Source: Pelobates cultripes
Lineage: Eukaryota > Chordata > Amphibia > Anura > Pelobatidae
NCBI GenBank assembly: GCA_933207985.1
Contig: OW240913.1
Location: 330,409,960-330,473,959, forward strand
Reading direction: 5' to 3'
Length of the DNA stretch: 64,000 nucleotides
Under the pieces are notes generated by a model, which made no database searches, was not told the origin of the DNA, and saw only the letters and a program-made list of their open reading frames with translations. Below, one piece after another: positions 47,694 through 59,000 of the stretch; position 1 is the stretch's first letter; each line of letters begins with the position of its first letter. The translations under genes and the position numbers were made by a program.

Positions 47694-49079
47694 GCTATGG
47701 GATGGAAACAGCACTGACCAAAGTATCCAATGATCTACTCGCTGAAAAATCTCATGGTCACTACTCTATCCTAATTCTCCTTGACCGGTCTGCAGCTTTT
47801 GACACTGTTGATCATCAACAGCTTCTTCTCATCCTCCGCAATATCGGTCTACAAGATATTGCTCTCTCCTGGTGCTCCTCCTACTTCTCCCAGTGCTCTT
47901 TCAGTGTTTCCTTCTCTGGTTCTGCTTCTTCTCCCCAACTCCTCTCTGTTGGTATCCCCCAAGGTTCAGTCCTTGGTCCCCTACTGTTCTCCATCTATAC
48001 TGCCTCCCTTGGTAAACTCATTAGCTCCTTTGACTTTCAATATAATTTCTATGCAGATGACACGCAAGTCTACCTGTCCTCTCCTGATCTCTCCCCGTCT
48101 CTCTTGACTAGTGTCTCTGACTGCCTCTCTGCTATTTCTAACTGGATGGCTGCCAACTTCCTTAAACTAAAATTGACCAAAAAATTCTGGTCTTTCCTCC
48201 CTCAAGAGTTGTTACTCCTGTGTCTGCCTCCCTCCAAGTTAACGGTGCTACCATCAGCTCCACCACGCAGGTTTGCTGCCTAGGTGTTCTCTTTGACTCC
48301 GACCTCTCCTTCAAGCCTCATGTTCAATCTATCGCCAAATGCTGTCATTTCCATCTCAAAAACATTGCGCGCATCCGCCCCTATTTAACGCCAGATGCGA
48401 CTAAGGTGTTGGTCCATTCCACTGTCCTTTCTCGCCTTGACTACTGTAATCCGCTTCTCAGTGGTCTTACGTGCTCCCAACTTGCGCCGTTACAGTCCAT
48501 AATGAATGCGGCGGCGAGGCTCATCTTCCTGTCCGCCCTCACCTCCCATGCCTCACCCTTCTGTCAGTCCCTACATTGGCTTCCTATAAAATATAGAGCT
48601 CAATTTAAAATTCTGGTTCTTGCTTTCAAATCGCTACATAATGCTGCTCCCACCTATCTATCCTCCCTTATACACAAGTATGTCCCGTCTAGGACCTTAC
48701 GATCTGCTGAAGACTTACGTCTATCTTCTGTCCGTACTCCCACCTCTGATGCTCGCCTTCAAGATTTCTCAAGGGCTGCATCATTCCTGTGGAACTCGCT
48801 TCCCTCCTCCGTTAGATGCTCACCCAGTCTCCACTCCTTCAAAAAATTGTTAAAAACCCACTTCTTCATAAAAGCGTATCAATGAAACTGTTAATAGCTC
48901 CTGACTGATTCTTCTTCTGCAACTGTCACTAGTCTAAATCTATCCTTACCTTTTTGTGTCATTTTACTCCACTCCCTCTAGCATGTAAGCTCATTGAGCA
49001 GGGCCCTCAACCTCTCTGTTCCTGTGTGTCCAACTTGTCTGGTTACAACTAGATGTCTGTTTGTCCACCCATTAATAAT
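47694..49079 (+). mobile_element. L2-like LINE, 5'-truncated, with 9-bp target duplication
   Basis: The plus strand encodes the reverse transcriptase from [14 protein letters not shown] through [16 protein letters not shown] (first catalytic D), [20 protein letters not shown], and [11 protein letters not shown] (the Y-A-D-D catalytic pair). A frameshift near 48190-48240 leads to a second frame with [34 protein letters not shown] and the FLWNSLPSSVR end, stopping at 48885. These are hallmarks of the L2 group. The element is truncated at its 5' end, as is usual for target-primed insertion, and ends in an ATTAATAATA tail. AATAGCCAC is present on both sides (47685-47693 and 49080-49088). Confidence 0.93.
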
Positions 49080-49216
49080 AATAGCCACCACAGTGGATAG
49101 GAGATTGTTAACCTGTTCCAACAATAAGGGGTACGTCTTAAGTGACAAATGAGGTTGAGTAACTTGGCATATTAAATAAAACACAATTATTATAGCTTGT
49201 TGGTGTTGATTTGGAA

Positions 49217-50322
49217 TCAAGTTGTGTGGTTTCTCATCTCCCCTGGCTCAGAGGTGTGGGTATCATCAGAGGTTCCTGGGTGTGAGTTGGGTAGTCCCTG
49301 TGTGGGTAGTCCCTGTGATGTGAGGCCCAATGTTGTCAGAAAGGCTGGGCCGTCCGTCGGGTCTGAGACCTTGTATGTCCTCCCGTCTTTAGTGACCAGC
49401 AGCGTTCTGGGGGTCAACCATCTGTAGGCCAGTCCTGCGGTTTGGAGGTGTATGGTGATGTGTCGCATTTCTTTATGCCACAGTAGGGTGGCTCTGCTCA
49501 GATCTTGAAAGATTGAGATATGGCTGGATTCGAACTGGTACAGTGTCTTTCCTTTTAAGGTGGTCAGTAGGGCCATTTTGTCCGTTAGCGTGTGGCATTG
49601 CAAAATGATGTCACGTGGCGCTGTTGAGGGGGACTTTAAGGATTTGGTGTTCGGTAGACCCCGTCAAAAGAGAAGTGTTTAACCTGCCGTGCCGGGATGA
49701 GGGTGGAGACCAGTCTTCTGAAAAAGTGTGGGAGTTTGTCTAAGGAGATAGTATCAGGGACTCCCCTTAGTTTAATATTTTTTCTTCTGCCTCTGTCGTC
49801 AAGAATATTAACTTGGGTGAGGATAGTGCTCTGTGATGCTTGTAGCTGTTGCACGTGCTCGGTCAGGGTTGTCAGGCCTTGTTTTAAGGTAAGTATGTCC
49901 TCTTCGTTAGTTTGGGTGCATGTCGTCACCGTTTTTACCTCTGTTTTGAGGGTGTAAGGTCCGCTTCCCACATCTGCCTAAGATTGTGTTGAAAAGTGGC
50001 CAGCAATTTTTGTATGTCCTCTTTGGTAGCAGATGCTGTTGCCTCTGATCTGTTTGGGCTGGAGAACTCTGCTTCAGTTGGGGTTTGGTCGTGGAAAGCT
50101 TCTCCGTCCTCTGCTTGTCAGGCTCTTGGGAGTGTTTGCCGTCGGTTTGTAAGATTTGCGCCCCATCTCTTCTTCAGCGGGTGAGTCCGAGTTCGGGTCC
50201 ATCAGGCCCAGGTCGCTCCACCCTGGGGAAGCCCAGTCTGCCTCGAGTTGGCAGCCTCCCACACGGTAGGCCTTAGGACCGCAGCTGCGGGTTTTTTTGT
50301 TTGCTGCTTGAAAGAACGGCAT
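49217..50322 (-). pseudogene. L1-like ORF1p, frameshifted
   Basis: Three minus-strand pieces make up one ORF1 protein. 50322-50074 has the charged N-terminus with SPAEEEMGRKSYKPTANTPK. 49971-49636 starts with a coiled-coil region (TLKQGLTTLTEHVQQLQASQ), passes into DDRGRRKNIKLRGVP, the usual start of the RNA-recognition domain, and ends HFSFDGVYRTPNP. 49603-49217 continues it, from the LQCHTLTDKMALL-type stretch to SIFQDLSRATLLWHKEM and the C-terminal domain AYRWLTPRTLL. ORF1p is the RNA-binding chaperone of L1-type LINEs. Frameshifts between the pieces show that it is inactive. Confidence 0.8.
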
Positions 50323-50480
50323 CGGCTGATGCAGTACGATGCCCTTTGTTGCTTTCCGGTCTGTCCACGCGTGGTACTGGCTCGGTTCGCCTGTTATTTG
50401 GTGTTTTGTGTCCCGGTTTGACAGAGCTAAGAGATATGGTGACTGCTCCGGTTCGCTCGCAGGCTCTGCCCCCTTATAGA

Positions 50481-52105
50481 CTAATTTAAAGGGAAAATCT
50501 AAGCACCAAAACTCTTTAGTGGTTTTAGTGCATAGATAATGCCCCTGTAGTCTAATTGCTCAGTTATTTTATTTTTAGAAGTTAAATCAATTTGTTTATG
50601 CAGCCTGGCACTCACCTGCCCTGGCTGTGACTCATTTCTTCCAAAAAGAGTGTTCATTTTGGTCTTACAGTTCCATGTCAGTGGAATGTTTACTTTAACT
50701 ACTCAGGTTTTTGTCCATTTTCAGAGTTCACATACTTTCTGTTTTTGTTGATATGCATTTACTTAGACTCTCCATAAGTTTAAAGGGTAATCAAGGTATG
50801 GACCCCATGCTTACTGTGTGTAGAGGGGTATCTGCTACACCTTGATGACAAGGTCAAAGCACAAATGATTAACCAGGATTGCTGTATCTTTTGTGCAGAG
50901 GGGACTTGCCAGAATTTCGGTTTTGGAATGCCATTATGGGATGGATCAGTCTGATATGCAAATGGTATAGGTTCTCTGTAATGGCACAACTAAGCAAAAA
51001 AGTTTTTGAGACCTGAGCAAGGACTAACAGAAAAGGCAAGTTATTGAGGTTTCTTTAAGCTTTTGACCATTCTCAGAGTTCTCATATTCTCTGTTTTTGC
51101 AGGAATGTTTACTTTAGGACTTGCAGAGGGTGTTGAACAAATCCTTCTCATCATTCTTCTCGGAGTTATGGAGCATTCTCTTTGTGCCTCCTGCAGGCAA
51201 GCAGCCTCCGGTTTGAGATAAATTTCTCAAAATAATTCATTGAAGATGAAGATTAAAAATTGAAGACAATACCGAAGAAAAAAGAAGCTTTACAACACAA
51301 AGTTATAAGTAATTTATAATATTTTTTTATATATATATAAATCGTGTTATTGTGAGTGATTTATATTATTGTTATATAAATTGTAAAATATCCAATGTTT
51401 ATTAATTTAATAACATTGACTTATTTAGTTATTTAATAACGCTATATATATATAATTTTTATTTTATTTTATTTTTTTACTAATAATTTTGGTGTATGCA
51501 CAGAAGTGTTATTTAATTATATTCATTATATGCTATATTAGTCTGCCTGTGCCCAAAATGCCTTTTTTATGGAAAACATTTGATTAGTTGTACACAGTGT
51601 TAAAGAACAAGTCTAGAAATGTAATTTTACTTGTTTCAACTGTATCGATCAAATGCTTTAAAAATATGCATTTTTAACTTTTTGGCAATCTTTAGAGCGA
51701 TACTTGTGCGTTGCCTTCTTCTGCCTCTCTAACTTGTTGCTATATAGAGGATACTCGCTGTTGAGAAGTATACTTTGGTACTATATTACAATCAAGGAAT
51801 TCTGAATCATTATAATAGACTATAAAGCCGAAGGGTGTTACAGACTGCTTTTGCAGCCCAAAAAAATATCAATGTAGTGTTGACATTGTGTTCAGAGATT
51901 GGGACAGTGGGATGTGATGTGACAGATATCAATCCTGGCAGAGAAAAGTTTTCTTCTGCAATGACCTTTTGTTTCTTATGCTTCCTTTGTGTTTATTTCA
52001 TTGTTAGTTTTTCTATGTTGATAATATTGCATTGGTGTTTGCAAAATATATATATTTGAATAAAAACAACATGGGTGCAAAAAATGACAGTAAATGTGTC
52101 TTCTT
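50481..52105. other. No gene; TTAA-family fragment and AT-rich block
   Basis: At 50487-50640 a decayed end of the CTATAG transposon family is visible (TTAAAGGGAAAATCTAAGCA, then TAATGCCCCTGTAGTCTAAT). 51300-51480 is a very AT-rich low-complexity block. Nothing else is identifiable. Confidence 0.45.
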
Positions 52106-52379
52106 AAAACCAAAGAAAAGGGAACTACCCCCAAATCCCTATGCATATTTAAACAAATTAAGTTTTTTTTGTTTCACTCCAATGGCCATTAGATGTAAGC
52201 CCACCTGCCACATCAAGGCAAATCTCTTTTGGCCCTGCACTGGCAATGTACGACCAAGTTTAATTGGCGTAAGGTGGGCTTACACCTTATGGCCATTGGA
52301 GTGAAACAAAAAAAACTCTATTTGTTTAAATATGCATGGGGATTTGGAGTAGTGCACAGGTAACTCTTTTCTTTGTTTT
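52106..52379. mobile_element. Fold-back MITE, about 274 bp
   Basis: Two arms of about 100 bp are inverted copies. Shared blocks are CATATTTAAACAAAT, GTTTTTTTTGTTTCACTCCA, ATGGCCAT and GTGTAAGCCCACCT or near copies. The outer ends run AAAACCAAAGAAAAG. There is no coding capacity. Target duplication and superfamily are unresolved. Confidence 0.85.
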
Positions 52380-54142
52380 TTATTGTATATATTGGGGCTG
52401 ATGTGCTGCCACCCATGAGTAGTGGGAGTTTGAGCTCAGGACTTATTTTTGCATAGTGGGTCTTATTAGCCTAAATTGTGCATTAGAAACCATAGCAAAA
52501 GCAAATTAACAAGTGTATACTGTTGTGAGAGAAGAGTTAAATGTACATTATTCCATTTGGAACAGCACCTTTACTTACCACCATGTAACAATTAGTGCCT
52601 CAGTCACCCAGACCACTTTATCTCAATGTGCGTCCCGGTTCTCTTAACCCTGTAATTGCAGCTTTTGGGAAATTAATTGAAGCAGCTACAGTGCCTAAAG
52701 TGTGCCTTTCATTAAATCCAGCAATGGATTGATATACACTGCAATTCTAGCTAAGGACTACAGATTCCACATGTTTCTACAGGAGTCCATCTCTATCTAT
52801 CAACAGTGTTCAATCATTGTGCATTTTCTTAGAGATACTCATATAAGGATGGCTATAATTAAATGATATAGTCAAAATTGTTGTTATTTTGTACATCAAG
52901 ATGAAAGGCTTACCCCAACTCTGATAATAAACTTTTCCTGTTCGTTACCAATACCCTATGGGAAGGGCTGCCTAAGTCACCTGTGCTGCGGGTGAAACTG
53001 GACCCCAGCACACAATTAACAATAACTCTGTATGTGCGTTGTATCAAGCAGAAACACTGCACAACCAGACACCTACCACCATGACCACTTCCAATCACTA
53101 AGGTGGTCATGGTGGTTAGAGTAAAGTTGTGTACGATACTCTTATATGTTCCAGCGCCACAATCCTGACACAAACAATCAGACTAAAAATGCCTTTAGAT
53201 AGGAAAATATTTTTTTTATACTTTCCATCAAAAAGATCCACATACTTGTGTCTGGTCACCAACTGATGCGTTTCGTACAGAGATCGATACTTAACCATAG
53301 ACAGATGTGGTTTAGCTAACTTTTCCATAATACCGTATGAAGAAATTCTCACTTGTTCATTGCTTACATGATGCTATACATAGGCATGAGTCCCATGAGT
53401 TACATACACGTCCTTATGAGATTCATGGTCACATACACGTCCTTATGAGATTCATGGGGATAACATAATATAATGCACTGTGCCTTGAATGGGTTCACAC
53501 ATTTTCTTCCTAAATAGAACAGCATATAGTTAACTTTATTTCGTCAGCTGTTGAAGACTGTATAAGGTGTCAGGATTTAAATTCTCACTAGTGTTCAGTG
53601 AATAAGCCCCATGAAACAAACTTTGGGCATGGAAAACACAAACTCAATCATGATTTATCTTTTTTTGTTAACTGATCTATCTACCAATACACAGGTATGA
53701 ACTAAATGTTCTTGTCTTATAAGGTATTTGTAAAAGAAAGCTTCAAATCTCAATGTATAGCCCTTTTGAACCTCCCCTTTGAATCTGAGGAACTCCGTGT
53801 TGTCTCCATGGTAAGAAAGATTTCACGTCAATTAATTATATCCAAGAAGCTACAAGTAAGGAAAGGGATGAATAAGAATTCTAAGAACAGTGGTTAATAA
53901 ATACAAGATTTGTTCAAGCAGGAAACAACCCTTAAATGTTAATGAATGGTTTGACTGTTTCACATTCATGCACAGCTTCCCCAGCCAGGACAGAATACAA
54001 AGACTTTTGTTTGTTTTTTAAAGTAAAAAAGAAACAGTGAATATTAAAATTTGGTGAAATCAGGAAACATGGTGGCTAATGAGCATGGAATGTGTCTTCC
54101 TGGTGGCAGTTGGAGAATACAGAAACCCCTGCCAGGGTGTTA
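52380..54142. other. No gene; short hairpin and a 31-bp duplication
   Basis: Unremarkable sequence apart from the 14-bp-stem hairpin at 53075-53116 and a 31-bp direct duplication containing CACGTCCTTATGAGATTCAT at about 53404-53460. Confidence 0.45.
53075..53116. repeat. Perfect 14-bp inverted repeat with 14-nt loop
   Basis: ACCACCATGACCAC at 53075-53088 and its exact reverse complement at 53103-53116 could form a hairpin in DNA or RNA. No neighbouring promoter, gene or terminator explains it. Confidence 0.6.
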
Positions 54143-54830
54143 ATCAAAAGAACACTGTAGCATTAGGTATAAAAATCTGTAATCACTAATGCTATAGTGT
54201 CCCTGTACCTACTCTTTTCAAATCCACCCCTGTGCAATACAAATTTACAAAATTACAGTTTTCCATCGTCAAGGCTCCCTCTGTACTGTTTACCTCTCTG
54301 GCTTCCACAATGTCTCGGAAGAGGCATGGCCTTCTCCAGCTTTGACCAATCCAAGAAGAGTATTGAAGACCTAGTTAGTGGTGAGCACCACGCGCTAATT
54401 CAAACTTTTATTGCCATGGTGTCTGGAGACCCCTGGTGCTGCCCTTCCATTAAGAGTTAAAACATGTTTAATGTGTTAATGCTAAACAGTGAAACCCCAT
54501 CCCCTTTTTGCTGTTTGAAGTAATAAAGAAGCATTAGCCAGACCAGCAATGGGCAGCTGTGATTGGATGAGAGTGTCAGCTGAGCACTTTCAAGCTATCG
54601 TAGCACCCATTGTGGGTGTGAATCAATATTGCTAGGAAAAAGTGTATAATCTCTTCCTTAGCCATACCTCCAGTGGGGACCATACTGTGGGTAGCCAAGG
54701 GCTCTTACTCAGTGTTAAACTGCTTGAAAATGGTTTAACAAATAATGGTAGGACAGTGCCGGAAAACTCCAGACACAATGATCAAATAATCAGAAGAAAT
54801 GGTTATAGTGCTTACAGTGTGCCTGTAAGC
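54143..54830 (-). mobile_element. CTATAG-ended non-autonomous transposon, diverged
   Basis: The left end AAAAGAACACTGTAGCATTA and the right end CTTACAGTGTGCCTGTAAG are related inverted termini. A second internal copy of the terminus, CTAATGCTATAGTGTCCCTG, lies at about 54188-54208. This double terminus also occurs at 16029, 21957 and 24628. It is about 690 bp and non-coding. The interior differs from families A and B. Confidence 0.6.
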
Positions 54831-55522
54831 GATACATTCAACTGTGGCTCGCATTACTTCTAAAAATATTTTTATATAAATATTTTTTTGTATTAATATA
54901 GTTATTATTTTAATTACTTATTGTAATGTTGCAGAAAAATGGCTAAAGAATCACATTTTGGTAGTATTTCGTTATTGTCTTCTCAGAGTTCACTGATTTT
55001 ACCATGGAAAACAAATTCATTTTAAAAGATTTTAATAAGTTATTTGTCTCACAAACAGCTTTTCATGCTTCAGAGAAATGCTAGTTCTAAAATGCAGAAT
55101 TTATTTTAGTGATTTATTTCTTTATTTTGGGATACAGTAGTTGGTTTATATTTGTATTTCTAACACATAGGTGTTCAGGGTTTCACAGTGAGTACCAGTA
55201 TGCAAATTGTCCTGCAGACTTTAGCCTGCTGTTCTACTTCAGATTCCAACATTAGTCATGTAGCTCTCATCTTTGCATGAAAATTGTTACCTTGAGGTGT
55301 GTAGCATTCAGTAACTGCCATTTGAAATTAAGTAACTATTCAAAAAAGAATCCTGTAGTATTTACAATATACATACTGCAGGGCAGCACATTACCCAGAA
55401 GAAATTGCAAGTGTTGTGAAAACTATAGTGGATATGGAAACCTTATACAGGAACTGTGTAATTGTAATAAATGTAATAGGAAAAAAAAAACAAAAAAACT
55501 TAAGGGTTTTATTTTAACCAAT
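54831..55522. other. No recognisable feature
   Basis: AT-rich, with an A-rich run near 55480-55500 just before the retroviral LTR. Confidence 0.45.
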
Positions 55523-55527
55523 GCAGA

Positions 55528-56070
55528 TCTTGGGAATAGTACACTTTGTCTATATACAATGCTTAGAGAATATACCCTTAGACAGAACTATAAACTTTGC
55601 TGTCTCAGAGCGTTGGTCTTTTTTCTATTTCTGTTATTCTAAATGCATATTAACATTTATTTTATGAGTGCGTAGTTAAACTGAAACTATAATAAGTACT
55701 CCCCATTACACCTGCAAGCTAGCTATAGGATAAGATATGTTGAGATAAGATTAATGATTTTTTTTATTATTTGATAATGTTTATCCCCTTAAGGACCAAA
55801 CTTCTGGAATAAAAGGGAATCATGACATGTCATACATGTCATGTGTACTTAAGGGGTTAAAAGACCACCCTGTTTCCTCTTGACTATAACCCATTACACA
55901 GCCTATTAAATGTTAGAGGTCACCTTGAACCTTACATTGTCTTGTGTAGTTTATTGGGGCTCCTCAAAAGCTGGTTTGGGGATAAGGAGAAATACAGAGA
56001 GTTCCAAATTGATTAGAAGTCCATGGCATGACATAAAGGAAAATTCCTGACGCAGGAAACTTCACTTACA
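55528..56070 (+). mobile_element. Endogenous retrovirus, 5' LTR
   Basis: Closely related to 60388-60779 over its length except for an extra block of about 150 bp. That block contains a 72-bp micro-MITE (55785-55856). It begins TCTTGGGAATAGTACAC, where the 3' copy has TGTTGGTAATAATACAC, so the second base of the expected TG has probably mutated. It ends ACTTACA. GCAGA precedes it and GCAGG follows the 3' LTR, a 4-of-5 match consistent with a target duplication. Confidence 0.82.
55785..55856. mobile_element. 72-bp palindromic micro-MITE (copy 3), inside the LTR
   Basis: CCCCTTAAGGACCAAAC at one end, ACTTAAGGGG at the other, with the CATGACATGTCATACATGTC centre. TTAA follows the right end. It matches 20037-20108 (inverted) and 37130-37201. 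It is present only in the 5' LTR. Confidence 0.88.
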
Positions 56071-56072
56071 AA

Positions 56073-56090
56073 TGGGGGCTCGTTTGGGGT
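56073..56090 (+). promoter_or_regulatory. Retroviral primer-binding site, proline-tRNA type
   Basis: TGGGGGCTCGTTTGGGGT starts two bases after the 5' LTR. It agrees at 15 of 18 positions with the site complementary to the 3' end of tRNA-Pro that many gammaretrovirus-like elements use to prime reverse transcription. Position and sequence together support the LTR assignment. Confidence 0.85.
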
Positions 56091-59000
56091 TTTTCTGTTG
56101 CCATTGTTTCTTTTCCAACATATATCTATATATTTGTTGAGGGCTAGGTGTGGGTGGTGTTATATATATATGTTTCGCCATAAGGGATTTTTGGTGTTTT
56201 TAAGGGTGCAGCCCTCTAATCCCATTTATCATTATATCTCTGACTATTTCTCCAGTCTCTATTTTATAAAGTATATGTTTGTTATTCTGTTTTTATTGTT
56301 ATGTATTATTTTACATGGGGTCCGTGTGCCTGGCATGATTGTTAATCCTATACCATAAGCCCACTACACTTTCCATGAGAGTGGGATAGTGTGATTGTGT
56401 TGCGTTGTCTGCATGATGAGCCCAGTATTTCATACTGGGACAAGAGTCCCCTCATTAGTATTTGAAAGTTAAGTCCCCAAATTAGAACCCTTAGCCACAT
56501 CTACATTTTCAGCGGTCCAACACCTGCTTCATAATATGCTGTAAGCTAACTTTTCCTTGCTACAGGTACATTAAATGATCCAGTGCATTACTTGTTGCAT
56601 ATGCTTTATAATTCTATGTAGTTTAATATTTAAGGAAATACTCCCTATTATGACTAATAAGTCTCGCATTATATAAGTTCTTTTAAATTGTGAAAATCTA
56701 CAAAATTGTTGTAGGGGGATGCTGAGATTTTATTCCTTGTGACCACAACTTTAGACTCCCTGCGCGTTAGGTTTGAGGTTTGGTCAGGCTTGTAGTCTGG
56801 ATCAGAAAATCATGGACTACGGTAGAATCTGCGTTTGTATGGCCCTTGGGCACTCAACTTGACCGGTCCACTCAAAGGTTTGCCATGCCTTTTAACATGG
56901 TCTAGCATAAAAATGTCGAATCTCTGAGAGTTCTGAAAAATGCAGATGACACCAGTTCTGTGTAACCTAGTCCAAATATTTGCTCAATTTCTATTAGATT
57001 TAGGATGATGTAGCATAATCTCAAGATAAATTTTATTGACAGGGTACAGATCTTGCAATTACTTAATGCAAGTTTCACATGAATATCTAAGTCGAGAGCG
57101 CGCTATATAAAGGGATCCCTTCTTTATAAACCGTACTATGGTAGATTAGATGTAATAAGGTAATGAAGGAAATGCATGTATACATAAGAAACCCTAAAAT
57201 AAAGCTGATACAAACTAAAATTGGTATACCTTGCATTAATATGTTCTGAATACTACAGTAGTTAAAAGTTTATTCTGTGTTAATGGTGCCTGTGTTAATG
57301 TGTGTTTTTGATAACCATTATGAAGTGTGCAGCTTAATTATCGAGTAGATTAATTGATATGTTACTGTGTTGTTTTTTAAAATATATTTGAATCAGTTTG
57401 TCCCAATCTAATGATACAGAAAGAAATGCCAGCCTAATAAACTATTAAATAACTGTTTTCTGGGCTGTTGAATTCTAGCATTATTGCTGCTGTCCAAGAG
57501 CAGTAGGAGTTGTTCTAACAGCTCTGAGAGGCTCTGTTTTGTGGTCTGATCTACAATGTAGCTAATTGTTGCGGTTGCAATAGTTGACTTCCTGTTTTTT
57601 ACAACTTTACTGTTCATTTGCAAAAGTTTTGTGATCTATCTTCAATGCTAGTTGTCTGCTTCCATAGAAGTCAAATAGTCTGCAGAAATTTTCATTTATT
57701 TTTTTTTGAAAGTCTTCTTATACATAGGTATGAGAATGGAGTTTTGTATATAATTGGAGGTGTTACTTTAAGACTGCATTTGTAATCTATCACAAGCATA
57801 GAAACCTACATTATGTCTAACTGTGTTTCTTCTGAGGGACACTGAGTGTGACATTTATTTCCCTATTTGGTTAACTTATTTTGGATTGGTTATGGTTTAG
57901 TTGTGTGTCCATGAATGTGCTTTTTGTATTGGCACCTTGGCTGGGTGTCCTTTATGTGTAGGTAGATTCACACAAAAAATATATCCAACACTAAAGAAAT
58001 ACAATATTGTGATGGAAAAAACACACTTATCTTCTTAGATAGTGGTAGCCCTCTCCAGAAATATCCCAGACAATATTCCTTTCATGTGATACAAGACAAC
58101 GGCAAACGTATAGGAGAAAAGGACTGTAGATCTACAAATATAATAGAAAAAATATAGCGTAATATTGTAATGATATACTGAAATGCGCAAAATTAAGATA
58201 TCTCCATACTTCCAGCAGTGGTTCCCAAGAACAAGGGGTCCTGGCTATAGCCCCCCATATCATCGGGGGAGGCACCTTTCTGCGATTTATTCTACTATAT
58301 CTTGTGAGTGCACTTTAATTTCGCGCATTTCAGTATATCATTACAATATTCCGCTATATTTTTTGCTTTCTATTATATTTGTAGATCTACAGTCCTTTTC
58401 TCCTATACGTTTGCCGTTGTCCTTTATGTGTATCTACTATGTCTGTTGTGTTCTGTTTTGTGAGATGACATGTGTGATATTACAATGATTGCTGGGTATG
58501 GGTTCTATGGTTTGTAATGAATTGGTGTGTTATGTGTTAATGTCCATTGTGTATGAGTTTAAATAGTAAAGTGAAGAATATTTCCACATCATTAACAAAG
58601 CCTTTAGTGTTTTTACAACAGGTGAATTGCTGTACAGTCGGCATGAATGAAACAATGCTATCACTCCTGGAGATTTTTTGATAATATGAGACTTTGCAGG
58701 AAAAGCGCTTATTACATCTCACGTAAAAGGGGCCTTGTAATATGCTGCTGTTCAAATTGTGGATGCACGTCTTCCTTTGTAAATTGACTAATCCTGAAAG
58801 TGATTCTTTAACTTAAAAGTGATTGGAAGGACAAGGAGATGGCTCTCCCTCATAAAGGAGTACTACTATGGGAGTATTGTCCAGCTCACAGTTAACTCTA
58901 CTTTTAAAGTGCATTGCGTTATTTGTGTCAAAGAAAAAATTATGTTATCCATATTGATTGCTGAAAAAAAATATATCGATGTATAGGATAGGTTTTTTTT

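Larger units (their letters stand above)
47145..50480 (-). mobile_element. L1-like element with ORF1 only, interrupted by an L2-like LINE
   Basis: On the minus strand the order is a GC-rich 5' region (about 50480-50325), ORF1 (50322-49217, frameshifted), a short downstream region, and a 3' part ending with AATAAAGCATTG, AATAAAGAATT and an A-rich tail at about 47180-47145. The L2-like insertion at 47694-49079 splits it. Removing that insertion leaves about 1.95 kb with no reverse transcriptase, so this is either a naturally short, ORF1-only element or an L1 that lost ORF2. Across the junction the minus frame stays open (NNLLSTVVAIPRSD), so the joint is authentic. Confidence 0.72.
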
